Part shown: positions 14,236 to 19,909 of the stretch, piece by piece
How the letters are laid out: each line of letters opens with the position of its first letter
Position numbering within the stretch: the stretch's first letter is position 1
NCBI GenBank assembly: GCA_005883365.1
Contig: VAXA01000053.1
Span: 1 to 19,909, forward strand
Direction: 5' to 3'
Length of the DNA: 19,909 bases
Source: Actinomycetota bacterium
GTDB taxonomy: Bacteria; Actinomycetota; Thermoleophilia; Gaiellales; Gaiellaceae
Notes under the pieces: generated by a model
Database searches by the model: none
What the model saw: the letters and a program-made list of their open reading frames with translations, nothing else
Told to the model about the DNA's origin: nothing
Made by a program: the position numbers and the translations under genes

Positions 14236-14241
14236 TACGCT
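14236..14241 (+). promoter_or_regulatory. Possible -10 hexamer upstream of fdhD
   Basis: TACGCT lies ten bases before the fdhD ATG, which would give a leader of only a few bases. The spacing is longer than in the other cases, so support is weaker. Confidence 0.35.
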
Positions 14242-14251
14242 GCGTCCGCTG

Positions 14252-15031
14252 ATGGACGCGCCGCCCTACTCGGCCGCAGCGGTCGACGTCCTCCGGCTTC
14301 CGGCCGGCGCGACCGAGCGCGACCGGGTAGCCGTCGAGGAGCCGCTCGAGATCCGGATCGCGGGGCGGCCCGTCGCCGTCACGATGCGGACGCCGGGACA
14401 CGACGAGGAGCTCGCGCTCGGCTTCTGTCTGTCCGAGGGGTTGAAGCCGCGTGAAGCGCGTCTGCCCGACGATCTCGCCGCGAATCGGGTCGAGGTCGAT
14501 GCCCCCGGCTTCGATCCCGCGCGTCTGCAGCGCAGCTTCTACACCTCCTCCTCCTGCGGCGTCTGCGGAAAGGGCGCGCTGGAAGCGATCGCGGTCGAGG
14601 CGCCGCGGGTCGAATCCGAGTTGCAGCTGCCGCTGGCGGTCGTCGCATCCCTGCCCGACCGGCTGCGCGAGGCGCAGGCGGCTTTCGAGGCGACGGGCGG
14701 CCTGCATGCGACGGGCCTCTTCTCCGCCGCCGGTGAGCCGTTGTGCGTGCGTGAGGACGTGGGCCGGCACAACGCGATGGACAAGGTCATCGGCTGGGCC
14801 TACCGGGAGCAGCTGCTGCCGCTGGCCCGGCATGTGCTCTGCGTGAGCGGCCGGCTCTCGTTCGAGCTCGTCCAGAAGGCCGCCGTCGCCGGCTGTCCGG
14901 TCCTCGTCGCCGTCGGCGCGCCGTCGAGCCTCGCCGTCGACCTCGCCGCGGACCGCGGCGTCACGCTCTGCGGCTTCGTCCGCGGCGGCTCCGTCAACGT
15001 CTACACGGAGTCGTGGCGGATCAGCGGCTGA
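14252..15031 (+). CDS. fdhD: Formate dehydrogenase accessory sulfurtransferase FdhD
   Basis: FdhD takes sulfur from a cysteine desulfurase and delivers it to the bis-MGD molybdenum cofactor of formate dehydrogenase before insertion. The 259-residue protein has the family landmarks: GHDEELALGFCLSEG (about 49-63), the redox Cys pair CGVC at 102-105 in a Ser-rich loop, VREDVGRHNAMDKVIGWA, VSGRLSFELVQKAAVAGCPVL, and GVTLCGFVRGGSVNVYT at the end. Length is normal. The ATG at 14252 is used; no Shine-Dalgarno is seen. It overlaps mobA by 19 bases, linking two cofactor-maturation steps. No formate dehydrogenase structural gene is in the window, so the client enzyme lies elsewhere. Confidence 0.95.
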   Translation: MDAPPYSAAAVDVLRLPAGATERDRVAVEEPLEIRIAGRPVAVTMRTPGHDEELALGFCLSEGLKPREARLPDDLAANRVEVDAPGFDPARLQRSFYTSSSCGVCGKGALEAIAVEAPRVESELQLPLAVVASLPDRLREAQAAFEATGGLHATGLFSAAGEPLCVREDVGRHNAMDKVIGWAYREQLLPLARHVLCVSGRLSFELVQKAAVAGCPVLVAVGAPSSLAVDLAADRGVTLCGFVRGGSVNVYTESWRISG

Positions 15032-15525
15032 CGGGGATCCTGCTTGCCGGCGGCGCGAGCAGCCGCTTCGGGTCGCCCAAGGCGTTCGCAGAGTTCGAGG
15101 GGGCGACGCTCGCAGAGCGGGCATGGGCCCTTCTCGCCGAGGTCTGCGGGGAGAGGATCGCCGTCGGCCGGCTCGAGGGCCTCCCGTTCCCGGCGCTGGA
15201 GGACGAAGGAACCGGCCCGGTCGCTGCGATCGCCGCCGGCCTGCGCGACGCGACGCGCGACGTCGCGGTCGTCATCCCCGTGGACATGCCTCTCCTGACG
15301 CCGGACGCGCTGCGACTGCTCGCCGACGTCTGTCGCGACGCGGCCGTCGCCCAGGCAGGCCCGCTTCCATGCGCCGTCGCACGGTCGGCGTTGCCGGCGT
15401 TCGAGACGGGTGAGCGGCGTCTGCGGACGGTCCTCGACGGCCTGGACACCGCCCCCGTCGAGCTCGACCCCTCGGTTCTCGCGAACGTGAACACGCGATC
15501 CGACCTCGATACGCTCGCTCCATGA
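15013..15525 (+). CDS. mobA: Molybdenum cofactor guanylyltransferase (MobA-like)
   Basis: MobA transfers GMP from GTP to molybdopterin to make the guanine dinucleotide form used by formate dehydrogenase-type enzymes. The 170-residue protein is a nucleotidyltransferase of the NTP_transf_3 type. The GTP-binding loop is LLAGGASSRFGSPKA (about residues 10-24), VIPVDMPLLTPDAL carries the metal-binding Asp, and NVNTRSDLD closes the fold, where MobA usually has NxNTPxD. It is a bit shorter than E. coli MobA (about 190 residues). The GTG start lies within the end of fdhD. The TGA stop overlaps the ATG of the methyltransferase gene by four bases (ATGA). The fdhD neighbour supports MobA over MocA (the cytidylyl enzyme). 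Confidence 0.88.
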   Translation: MADQRLTGILLAGGASSRFGSPKAFAEFEGATLAERAWALLAEVCGERIAVGRLEGLPFPALEDEGTGPVAAIAAGLRDATRDVAVVIPVDMPLLTPDALRLLADVCRDAAVAQAGPLPCAVARSALPAFETGERRLRTVLDGLDTAPVELDPSVLANVNTRSDLDTLAP

Positions 15526-16268
15526 GTGACGCCTTCCGCGTCGGCGGAGACGCCTACGACGACTTCATGGGCCGCAACTCGACGACCCTGGCCGCGCTCT
15601 TCGCCGACTTCGCCGGCGTGGGGCAGGGGGCGCGCGTGCTCGACGTCGGCGCCGGCACCGGCGCGCTGACCGCCGAGCTCCGCGCCCGTGGCGCGACTGT
15701 CGTCGCGGAAGAGCCCTCACCGGAGTTCGCCGCGGTGCTGCGCGAGCGGTTCCCGGACGTCGAGGTCCACGAGACCCCGGCCGAGGAGCTTCCTTTCGCG
15801 GACAAGGAGTTCGACGTGGCGCTCGCGCAGCTCGTCGTCGCCTTCCTGTCCGACGCGCCGGCCGCGGTCGGCGAGATGGCGCGGGTTGCGGGGCGCGTTG
15901 CGGTCTGCATGTGGGGCGTCGCGGAGGTGGACATGTTCGCTGCGATCGACCGGGCGGCGGCAGCGATCGGTGCGCCGGGCGCGACCGAGCCACGCCGCTA
16001 CCGGTCGGCACCAGAGCTGCGCGACCTGCTCGCCCCGTACGGCGAGGTCGAGGCCGCAGAGCTGGACGTGACCGCCGGCTACCGGGACTTCGACGAGTTC
16101 TGGCAGGCGATGGATCGGCGCGTCGGCCCCGCCGGGCAATGGGTCGCCTCGCTCGACTCCGAGCAGCGGGAGCACGCCCACGCCGAGCTTTTCCGCCAGC
16201 TCGGCAGCCCGTCCGGGCCCTTCGAGCTCGGCGCGCGCGCCTTCGCCACTGCGGTTACGCCCGCGTGA
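15522..16268 (+). CDS. Class I SAM-dependent methyltransferase
   Basis: The 248-residue protein has a Rossmann-type methyltransferase core. Motif I, VLDVGAGTG, lies at 39-47, followed by ALTAELRARGATVVAEEPS with the acidic residue that holds the ribose, then PAEELPFADKEFDVALAQLVVAF (motif II/III region). It resembles Methyltransf_11 proteins of the ubiE/SAM-MT type that open with YDxFMGR, here YDDFMGR. The acceptor is unknown; small molecules are most common in this group. It is coupled to mobA through an ATGA overlap, though a direct role in cofactor synthesis is not implied. Its TGA end overlaps the convergent purA by 14 bases. Confidence 0.85.
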   Translation: MSDAFRVGGDAYDDFMGRNSTTLAALFADFAGVGQGARVLDVGAGTGALTAELRARGATVVAEEPSPEFAAVLRERFPDVEVHETPAEELPFADKEFDVALAQLVVAFLSDAPAAVGEMARVAGRVAVCMWGVAEVDMFAAIDRAAAAIGAPGATEPRRYRSAPELRDLLAPYGEVEAAELDVTAGYRDFDEFWQAMDRRVGPAGQWVASLDSEQREHAHAELFRQLGSPSGPFELGARAFATAVTPA

Positions 16269-17529
16269 GCACGGAGGAGCGCTCGGCTCCCGTGCCGACG
16301 AGCATCACCTCGACGTCGAGCTCGCGCTCCACGAACTCGACGTAGCCGCGCGCGGCGGCCGGAAGCTCCGCGACGGAGGAGCAGCCGTCGAGCGGCTCGT
16401 TCCAGCCCTCGAGCACCTCGTACACCGGCCGCGCCGCGTGGAAGTCGCTCTGGTGCGCCGGGAAGTCGCCCATCTCGACGCCGTCCGGCGTTCGGTAGCG
16501 GATGCACACCGGCAGCTCGGCGAAATGGGAGAGGACGTCGAGCTTCGTCAGTGCGAGGTGGTCGATGCCGTTCACGCGCACCGCGTAGCGGAGGGCGACG
16601 AGGTCGAGCCAGCCGCAGCGCCGCTCGCGGCCGGTCACGGTCCCGTACTCGGCGCCGAGCTCGCGCATCCGTGCCTGCTCGTCGCCTTCGATCTCCGACG
16701 GGAACGGGCCCTCGCCGACGCGCGTCACGTACGCCTTCGCGACGCCGACCACTCGGTCGATGCGCTGGGGGCCGATCCCGACTCCGGTAGCCGCGCTGGC
16801 TGCGACCGGATTCGAGGAGGTGACGAAGGGATACGTTCCGTGGTCGAGGTCGAGCAGCGTCGCCTGCGCTCCCTCGAACAGCACGTCCTTCCCGTCGCGC
16901 AGCGCCCGGTCGACGTAGAGGGACGTGTCCGCGACGAGAGGCCGCAAGCGTTGCGCATAGCCCTCGTACTTCGCCGCGACCGTCTCGAGGTCGAAGGGCT
17001 CCGTCTCGTAGACGCGCTCGAGCCAGAGGTTCTTCTCGGCGAGCGCGACCTCGATCTTCTGGCGCAGGATCTTCGCGTCGAGCACGTCCTGGACGCGGAT
17101 GCCGAGGCGCATCGCCTTGTCGGCGTAGCAGGGGCCGATCCCGCGCCGCGTCGTCCCGATCGCGAGCTTGCCGAGCCGCCGCTCGCTCGCCTGGTCGATC
17201 GCCAGATGCCAGGGCATGATCAGGTGGGCGTTGCCGGAGAGGTAGACCTCGCAGGAGGGGTGGCCGCGCCGCTCGAACTCGTCGAGCTCGGCGATCAGCA
17301 CCTCCGGATCGACGACGCAGCCGTTGCCGATCACGCACGGCTTGCCGCGGACGACTCCGCTCGGCAGCGCTCGGATCTTGTACGTCTCGTCGCCGACGAC
17401 GATCGTGTGGCCGGCGTTCGGGCCGCCCTGGTAGCGGCAGACGACGTCGGAGTGCTGGGCGAGCAGGTCGACGATCTTGCCTTTCCCCTCGTCGCCCCAC
17501 TGCGCGCCCACGATGACGGTGGCGGGCAC
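16255..17529 (-). CDS. purA: Adenylosuccinate synthetase
   Basis: PurA joins IMP and aspartate with GTP to form adenylosuccinate, the first step from IMP to AMP; PurB (9692-10999) completes it. The 424-residue protein has the standard features: VIVGAQWGDEGKGKIVD at the N-terminus with catalytic Asp13, GGPNAGHTIVV with the catalytic His, GTTRRGIGPCYADKAMR, LFEGAQATLLDLDHGTYPFVTSSNP, and LTKLDVLSHF in the nucleotide-specificity region. Length is typical. The GTG start lies six bases after TATCTT with no Shine-Dalgarno, the same geometry as purB and purD. The gene appears to be transcribed alone, downstream of an inverted-repeat-rich spacer. Confidence 0.97.
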   Translation of the reverse strand: MPATVIVGAQWGDEGKGKIVDLLAQHSDVVCRYQGGPNAGHTIVVGDETYKIRALPSGVVRGKPCVIGNGCVVDPEVLIAELDEFERRGHPSCEVYLSGNAHLIMPWHLAIDQASERRLGKLAIGTTRRGIGPCYADKAMRLGIRVQDVLDAKILRQKIEVALAEKNLWLERVYETEPFDLETVAAKYEGYAQRLRPLVADTSLYVDRALRDGKDVLFEGAQATLLDLDHGTYPFVTSSNPVAASAATGVGIGPQRIDRVVGVAKAYVTRVGEGPFPSEIEGDEQARMRELGAEYGTVTGRERRCGWLDLVALRYAVRVNGIDHLALTKLDVLSHFAELPVCIRYRTPDGVEMGDFPAHQSDFHAARPVYEVLEGWNEPLDGCSSVAELPAAARGYVEFVERELDVEVMLVGTGAERSSVLTRA

Positions 17530-17535
17530 GCCCGG

Positions 17536-17541
17536 AAGATA
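17536..17541 (-). promoter_or_regulatory. -10-like hexamer of leaderless type for purA
   Basis: On the minus strand TATCTT is followed by six bases and the purA GTG. An inverted repeat of seven bases (17546-17552 with 17558-17564) sits just upstream, where a -35 or operator would be. Confidence 0.6.
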
Positions 17542-17545
17542 GCTC

Positions 17546-17781
17546 GCGGGTGGTGCGCACCCGCTCGCTGCGAAAGGGAACTCCGCGTCCGCGAGAGCGC
17601 GGTCTCGCGGACGCTCCGTGCTGTCTTTGCCTTTCGATGCTCTGGACGAGGTGGCTGCCTGGTGCGCTCGCGCGCGGCGGAGGCCGGCGCGAGCGCAGTC
17701 CGCCCTCCGGCTAAGCCCCCGCTACGCGGTGTCTTAGCCTCCGGCCTTTGGCCTAGTTTCGGACCAAGGGGTGAACCTTGG
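17546..17781. repeat. Cluster of five main inverted repeats between the dnaC-like gene and purA
   Basis: The 270-base gap holds at least five hairpin-forming units in a row: GCGGGTG with its complement at 17546-17564; a perfect 12-base stem GCGTCCGCGAGA at 17585-17596 with 17603-17614; a perfect 10-base stem GCGCTCGCGC at 17664-17673 with 17687-17696; a 14-base stem with two mismatches at 17709-17722 with 17726-17739 (outer arms GGCTAAG/CTTAGCC); and CCAAGG at 17764-17769 with 17776-17781. A smaller GGCC/GGCC unit lies at 17743-17753. No gene is convincing on either strand. It may combine a terminator for the helicase genes with a dispersed palindromic element or a structured RNA. Confidence 0.65.
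17764..17781 (-). terminator. Candidate terminator for the dnaB-loader operon
   Basis: CCAAGG and CCTTGG form a perfect six-base stem around a six-base loop, beginning 19 bases beyond the stop of the loader gene in its direction of transcription. No T-run follows. Confidence 0.35.
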
Positions 17782-17799
17782 CGGCGGTCGCTCGCGGGC

Positions 17800-18522
17800 T
17801 CAGGCGGCTTCTCGCTCGCGGTAATCGGTCCGGGCGTCCACGTGGACTTCGCGCGCGAGGCGGCGCAGGCGGCTCGCGGTGGGGCCGCCGACGCGGCCGG
17901 CCAGCTCCCGCCACTCGTGGTTCGTCGTCACGATCACGAGCCGCCGCTGCTGCTCGCGCTGGTTGACGAGGTTGTAGATACGGTCGCGCGCCCAGCTCGA
18001 CCAGTCCTCGGCTCCAAGGTCGTCGAGGACGACGAGGTCGTACCCGCTCGGGTTGGGAGGAGGCTCGCCGTCGCCGTAGCTCTCGCGGAGTGCGTTCAGC
18101 CAGTCGGGCACGTTGAGGAAGAGCGCGGTCGGCTTGGGCTCGCGGTCGCTCCAGACCACCTCGCGCAGGATCGCGACCGCGAGGTGCGTCTTGCCCGCGC
18201 CCGGTTCGCCGCGCAGCAAGAGGCCTTGCCGCAGGTCCGTGCCCGCCCGGAACTCCTTCGTCCACTGCCGGCAGACGGCGAGCGCGTTGCGCGTGTCCGG
18301 CACGGGCTCGAAGTTCTCGAAGGTGCAGCCGTCGTAGGCGGAGGGGACTTGCACGCGGGTCCACCGCTCGTCGGCCCGGCGCCCCTCGTCTCGTACTTTC
18401 TCTTGCTCGCGGCAGAAGTCGCAGTAGCGCTCGGCGGCGAACGTCTGGCCGAGGAGGACGACCTGCTCGGTCGCGAACTCCCGCCCGCAGCCGAGGCACT
18501 TCGCTGTGAGGCTAGTGGGCAA
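17800..18522 (-). CDS. DnaC/IstB-like AAA+ ATPase with N-terminal zinc ribbon, putative helicase loader
   Basis: The 240-residue protein has a zinc-ribbon-like N-terminus, Cys9-x2-Cys12 and Cys34-x2-Cys37, a linker, then a DnaC/IstB-type AAA+ core. Walker A is GEPGAGKTH with Lys111. Walker B is LVVLDDLGAE with Asp167 and Asp168. TTNHEWREL follows, then TASRLRRLA, which matches the arginine-finger region of DnaC/DnaI/IstB (usually SRL). Such proteins load the DnaB ring on DNA or serve as transposition regulators (IstB). Direct linkage to dnaB and lack of any transposase favour a loader. The TTG start overlaps the dnaB stop by 11 bases. Most actinobacteria are thought to use DciA rather than DnaC-type loaders, so this pairing is noteworthy. 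Confidence 0.85.
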   Translation of the reverse strand: MPTSLTAKCLGCGREFATEQVVLLGQTFAAERYCDFCREQEKVRDEGRRADERWTRVQVPSAYDGCTFENFEPVPDTRNALAVCRQWTKEFRAGTDLRQGLLLRGEPGAGKTHLAVAILREVVWSDREPKPTALFLNVPDWLNALRESYGDGEPPPNPSGYDLVVLDDLGAEDWSSWARDRIYNLVNQREQQRRLVIVTTNHEWRELAGRVGGPTASRLRRLAREVHVDARTDYREREAA

Positions 18523-19873
18523 GGCTGGCGAACTTCGCGTACTTGCTGATGAAGGCGACCTTGAAGTCGCCGGTCGGGCCGTTGCGGTGCTTCGCGACGA
18601 TCACCTCGGCCACGCCCTTGTTGCTGTCGTCGGTCTCGTCGCGCTCGTAGTACTCCTCGCGGTAGAGGAACATGACGAGGTCGGAATCCTGCTCGATCGA
18701 GCCGGACTCGCGCAGGTCGGACAGCATCGGGCGCTTGTCGTGCCGCTGCTCCGGCGAGCGGTTGAGCTGGGAGAGCGCCACCACGGGCAGGTCGAGATCC
18801 TTCGCGATCTCCTTCAGTCCGCGGGAGATAGAGGACACCTCCTGCAGCCGGCTCTCTTCGCTGCGGCCCGTCGTCATCAGCTGGAGGTAGTCGACGACGA
18901 CGAGGCCGAGGTTCGGCTCGCGTCGCTTCAGCGTCTGCGCGCGGGCGCGGAGCTCGAGCAGGCTGAGAGCCGGCGTGTCGTCGACGAAGAGCGGCGCCGA
19001 CTCGAGCTGGCCGCACGCCTGTGTGAGCCGCGGCCAGTCGTCCTTCGACAGCTTGCCGGTGCGGATGTGGTGGGCGTCGACCTTGCCCCGTGAGCAGATC
19101 AGCCGCTGGGCGACCTCCTGCCGCGACATCTCGAGGCTGAAGAACGCGCACGGCGTCTGCTGGTCGACGGCGACGTGGTTGGCGATCTCGAGGGCGAAGG
19201 CGCTCTTTCCCATGGACGGGCGGGCGGCGATGATCACGAGGTTCGCGGGCTGGAAGCCGGCGGTGATCCGGTCGAGATCCTTGAAGCCGCTCGCGAGCCC
19301 CGTCACCTCGGCGCCAGATTCGTAGAGGTGGCTGATCCGCTGGAACGTCTCGACGAGGGTGTCCTTGAAGAGGACGAGCTCGCCCTGGGCGCGGCGCTCG
19401 CCGAGGTCGTAGACGAGCTGCTCGGCGCGCGCGACGAGCTCCTCCGGCTCGCCCTCGCGCTCCCAGCCGAGCTGCGCGATCTCGCCGCCGGCGCGGATCA
19501 GACCGCGCAGCGTCGCGTTCTCGCGGACGATCTCCGCGTAGTGGCGCGCATTGGCGGTGGCCGGCACGAGCCGGGCCAGCTCGTGCAGGCGGACGCGGCC
19601 GCCGATCTCCTCCAGCTCGCCACGCTGCTCGAGCTCGTTCGTGAGCGTGATCGCGTCGACCGGCTCGTTCTTGCCGTACAGCTGGAGCGCTGCGCGGTAG
19701 ATCCTCGCGTGCGACTCGCGGTAGAAGTCGCCCGCGTCGAGGATCTCGCTGACGGCCGCGATCGCGCCCGGCGAGATCATCATCGCGCCGAGAACCGACT
19801 CCTCGGCCTCGAGGTTTTGCGGGGGGACGTCGCCCGGGACGGCAGCCGGGGTCGGAACGGGAGCGAGCGTCAT
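18512..19873 (-). CDS. dnaB: Replicative DNA helicase DnaB
   Basis: DnaB is the hexameric helicase that unwinds DNA ahead of the replication fork and recruits primase. The protein of 453 residues has the N-terminal domain (about 17-120, starting PPQNLEAEESVLGAMM), a linker, and a RecA-like C-terminal domain. Walker A is ARPSMGKS at 217-224, Walker B is LVVVDYLQLM with Asp328, and QLNRSPEQR precedes the Arg-finger strand AKHRNGPTG (428-435). No intein interrupts the Walker motifs, where DnaB inteins often sit. ATG at 19871-19873 is chosen; a GTG at 19891 would add six residues. The region upstream is cut by the window edge, so upstream operon partners are unknown. The putative loader gene overlaps its end. 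Confidence 0.96.
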   Translation of the reverse strand: MTLAPVPTPAAVPGDVPPQNLEAEESVLGAMMISPGAIAAVSEILDAGDFYRESHARIYRAALQLYGKNEPVDAITLTNELEQRGELEEIGGRVRLHELARLVPATANARHYAEIVRENATLRGLIRAGGEIAQLGWEREGEPEELVARAEQLVYDLGERRAQGELVLFKDTLVETFQRISHLYESGAEVTGLASGFKDLDRITAGFQPANLVIIAARPSMGKSAFALEIANHVAVDQQTPCAFFSLEMSRQEVAQRLICSRGKVDAHHIRTGKLSKDDWPRLTQACGQLESAPLFVDDTPALSLLELRARAQTLKRREPNLGLVVVDYLQLMTTGRSEESRLQEVSSISRGLKEIAKDLDLPVVALSQLNRSPEQRHDKRPMLSDLRESGSIEQDSDLVMFLYREEYYERDETDDSNKGVAEVIVAKHRNGPTGDFKVAFISKYAKFASLAH

Positions 19874-19909
19874 GCGTCTCGATTCCACCACCCGGCCGGC
19901 CGGGTTTCT

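Noticed and set aside
17800..18522. IS21-type mobile element suggested by the IstB-like ATPase
   Set aside because: No IstA transposase, terminal repeats or target duplication are seen, and the gene is coupled to dnaB.
16438..18549. Plus-strand open frame of 703 codons opposite purA and the loader gene
   Set aside because: It is a GC-skew shadow: the minus strand holds purA and a DnaC-like ATPase with clear motifs, and this frame is rich in Arg, Val and Asp without any fold.
18512..19873. Possible intein in DnaB
   Set aside because: DnaB is a common intein host, but the Walker A and B regions are continuous and the length is normal.

Overview
The window is high-GC bacterial DNA with dense, short-gapped genes and many GTG and TTG starts. 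It looks like Actinomycetota. The mix of leaderless-type promoters, a purBCSQ cluster and conserved hypotheticals would fit a deep lineage such as Thermoleophilia (Gaiellales/Solirubrobacterales), but that placement is inference; no rRNA or other phylogenetic marker was searched. No rRNA, tRNA, CRISPR array, insertion sequence, integrase or phage module was seen.

Layout. 2-193: tail of a DUF11-type surface protein whose start lies outside the window, then a 250-base spacer with a hairpin and a scrap resembling a VOC/glyoxalase C-terminus. 445-2285: MFS exporter and six-helix membrane protein, divergent from a 41-base promoter region. 2316-3995: soluble histidine kinase with two duplicated GAF domains. 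3992-5549: membrane-anchored peptidoglycan-binding protein divergent from a diverged PiT-family permease. 5546-6862: membrane HD-GYP protein. 6950-7910: secreted beta-rich protein and a small conserved-looking protein.

7933-17529 is dominated by de novo purine synthesis on the minus strand in three units: purB-purC-purS-purQ (overlapping), purD-purE (overlapping) and purA. purL, purF, purM, purN, purH and purK are not here. Between the units on the plus strand are a secreted barrel-like protein (11114-12205) and a group with a small acidic protein, fdhD, mobA and a SAM methyltransferase. fdhD (sulfur transfer to formate dehydrogenase) and mobA (molybdopterin guanine dinucleotide synthesis) overlap and serve the same molybdoenzyme maturation.

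17800-19873: replicative helicase dnaB followed by an overlapping DnaC/IstB-like ATPase with an N-terminal zinc ribbon, probably its loader. The 270-base gap to purA is packed with inverted repeats.

The main cross-cutting signal is regulatory. At least eight genes that begin transcription units have a TANNNT -10-like hexamer 6 to 8 bases before a GTG/ATG start and no Shine-Dalgarno sequence, as expected for leaderless mRNAs. Genes inside operons instead overlap their upstream neighbour. Two convergent gene pairs also share a single palindromic CTAG as both stop codons. No clearly novel multi-gene system was found; the dnaB/loader pair, the inverted-repeat cluster and the unfamiliar secreted proteins deserve the most attention.
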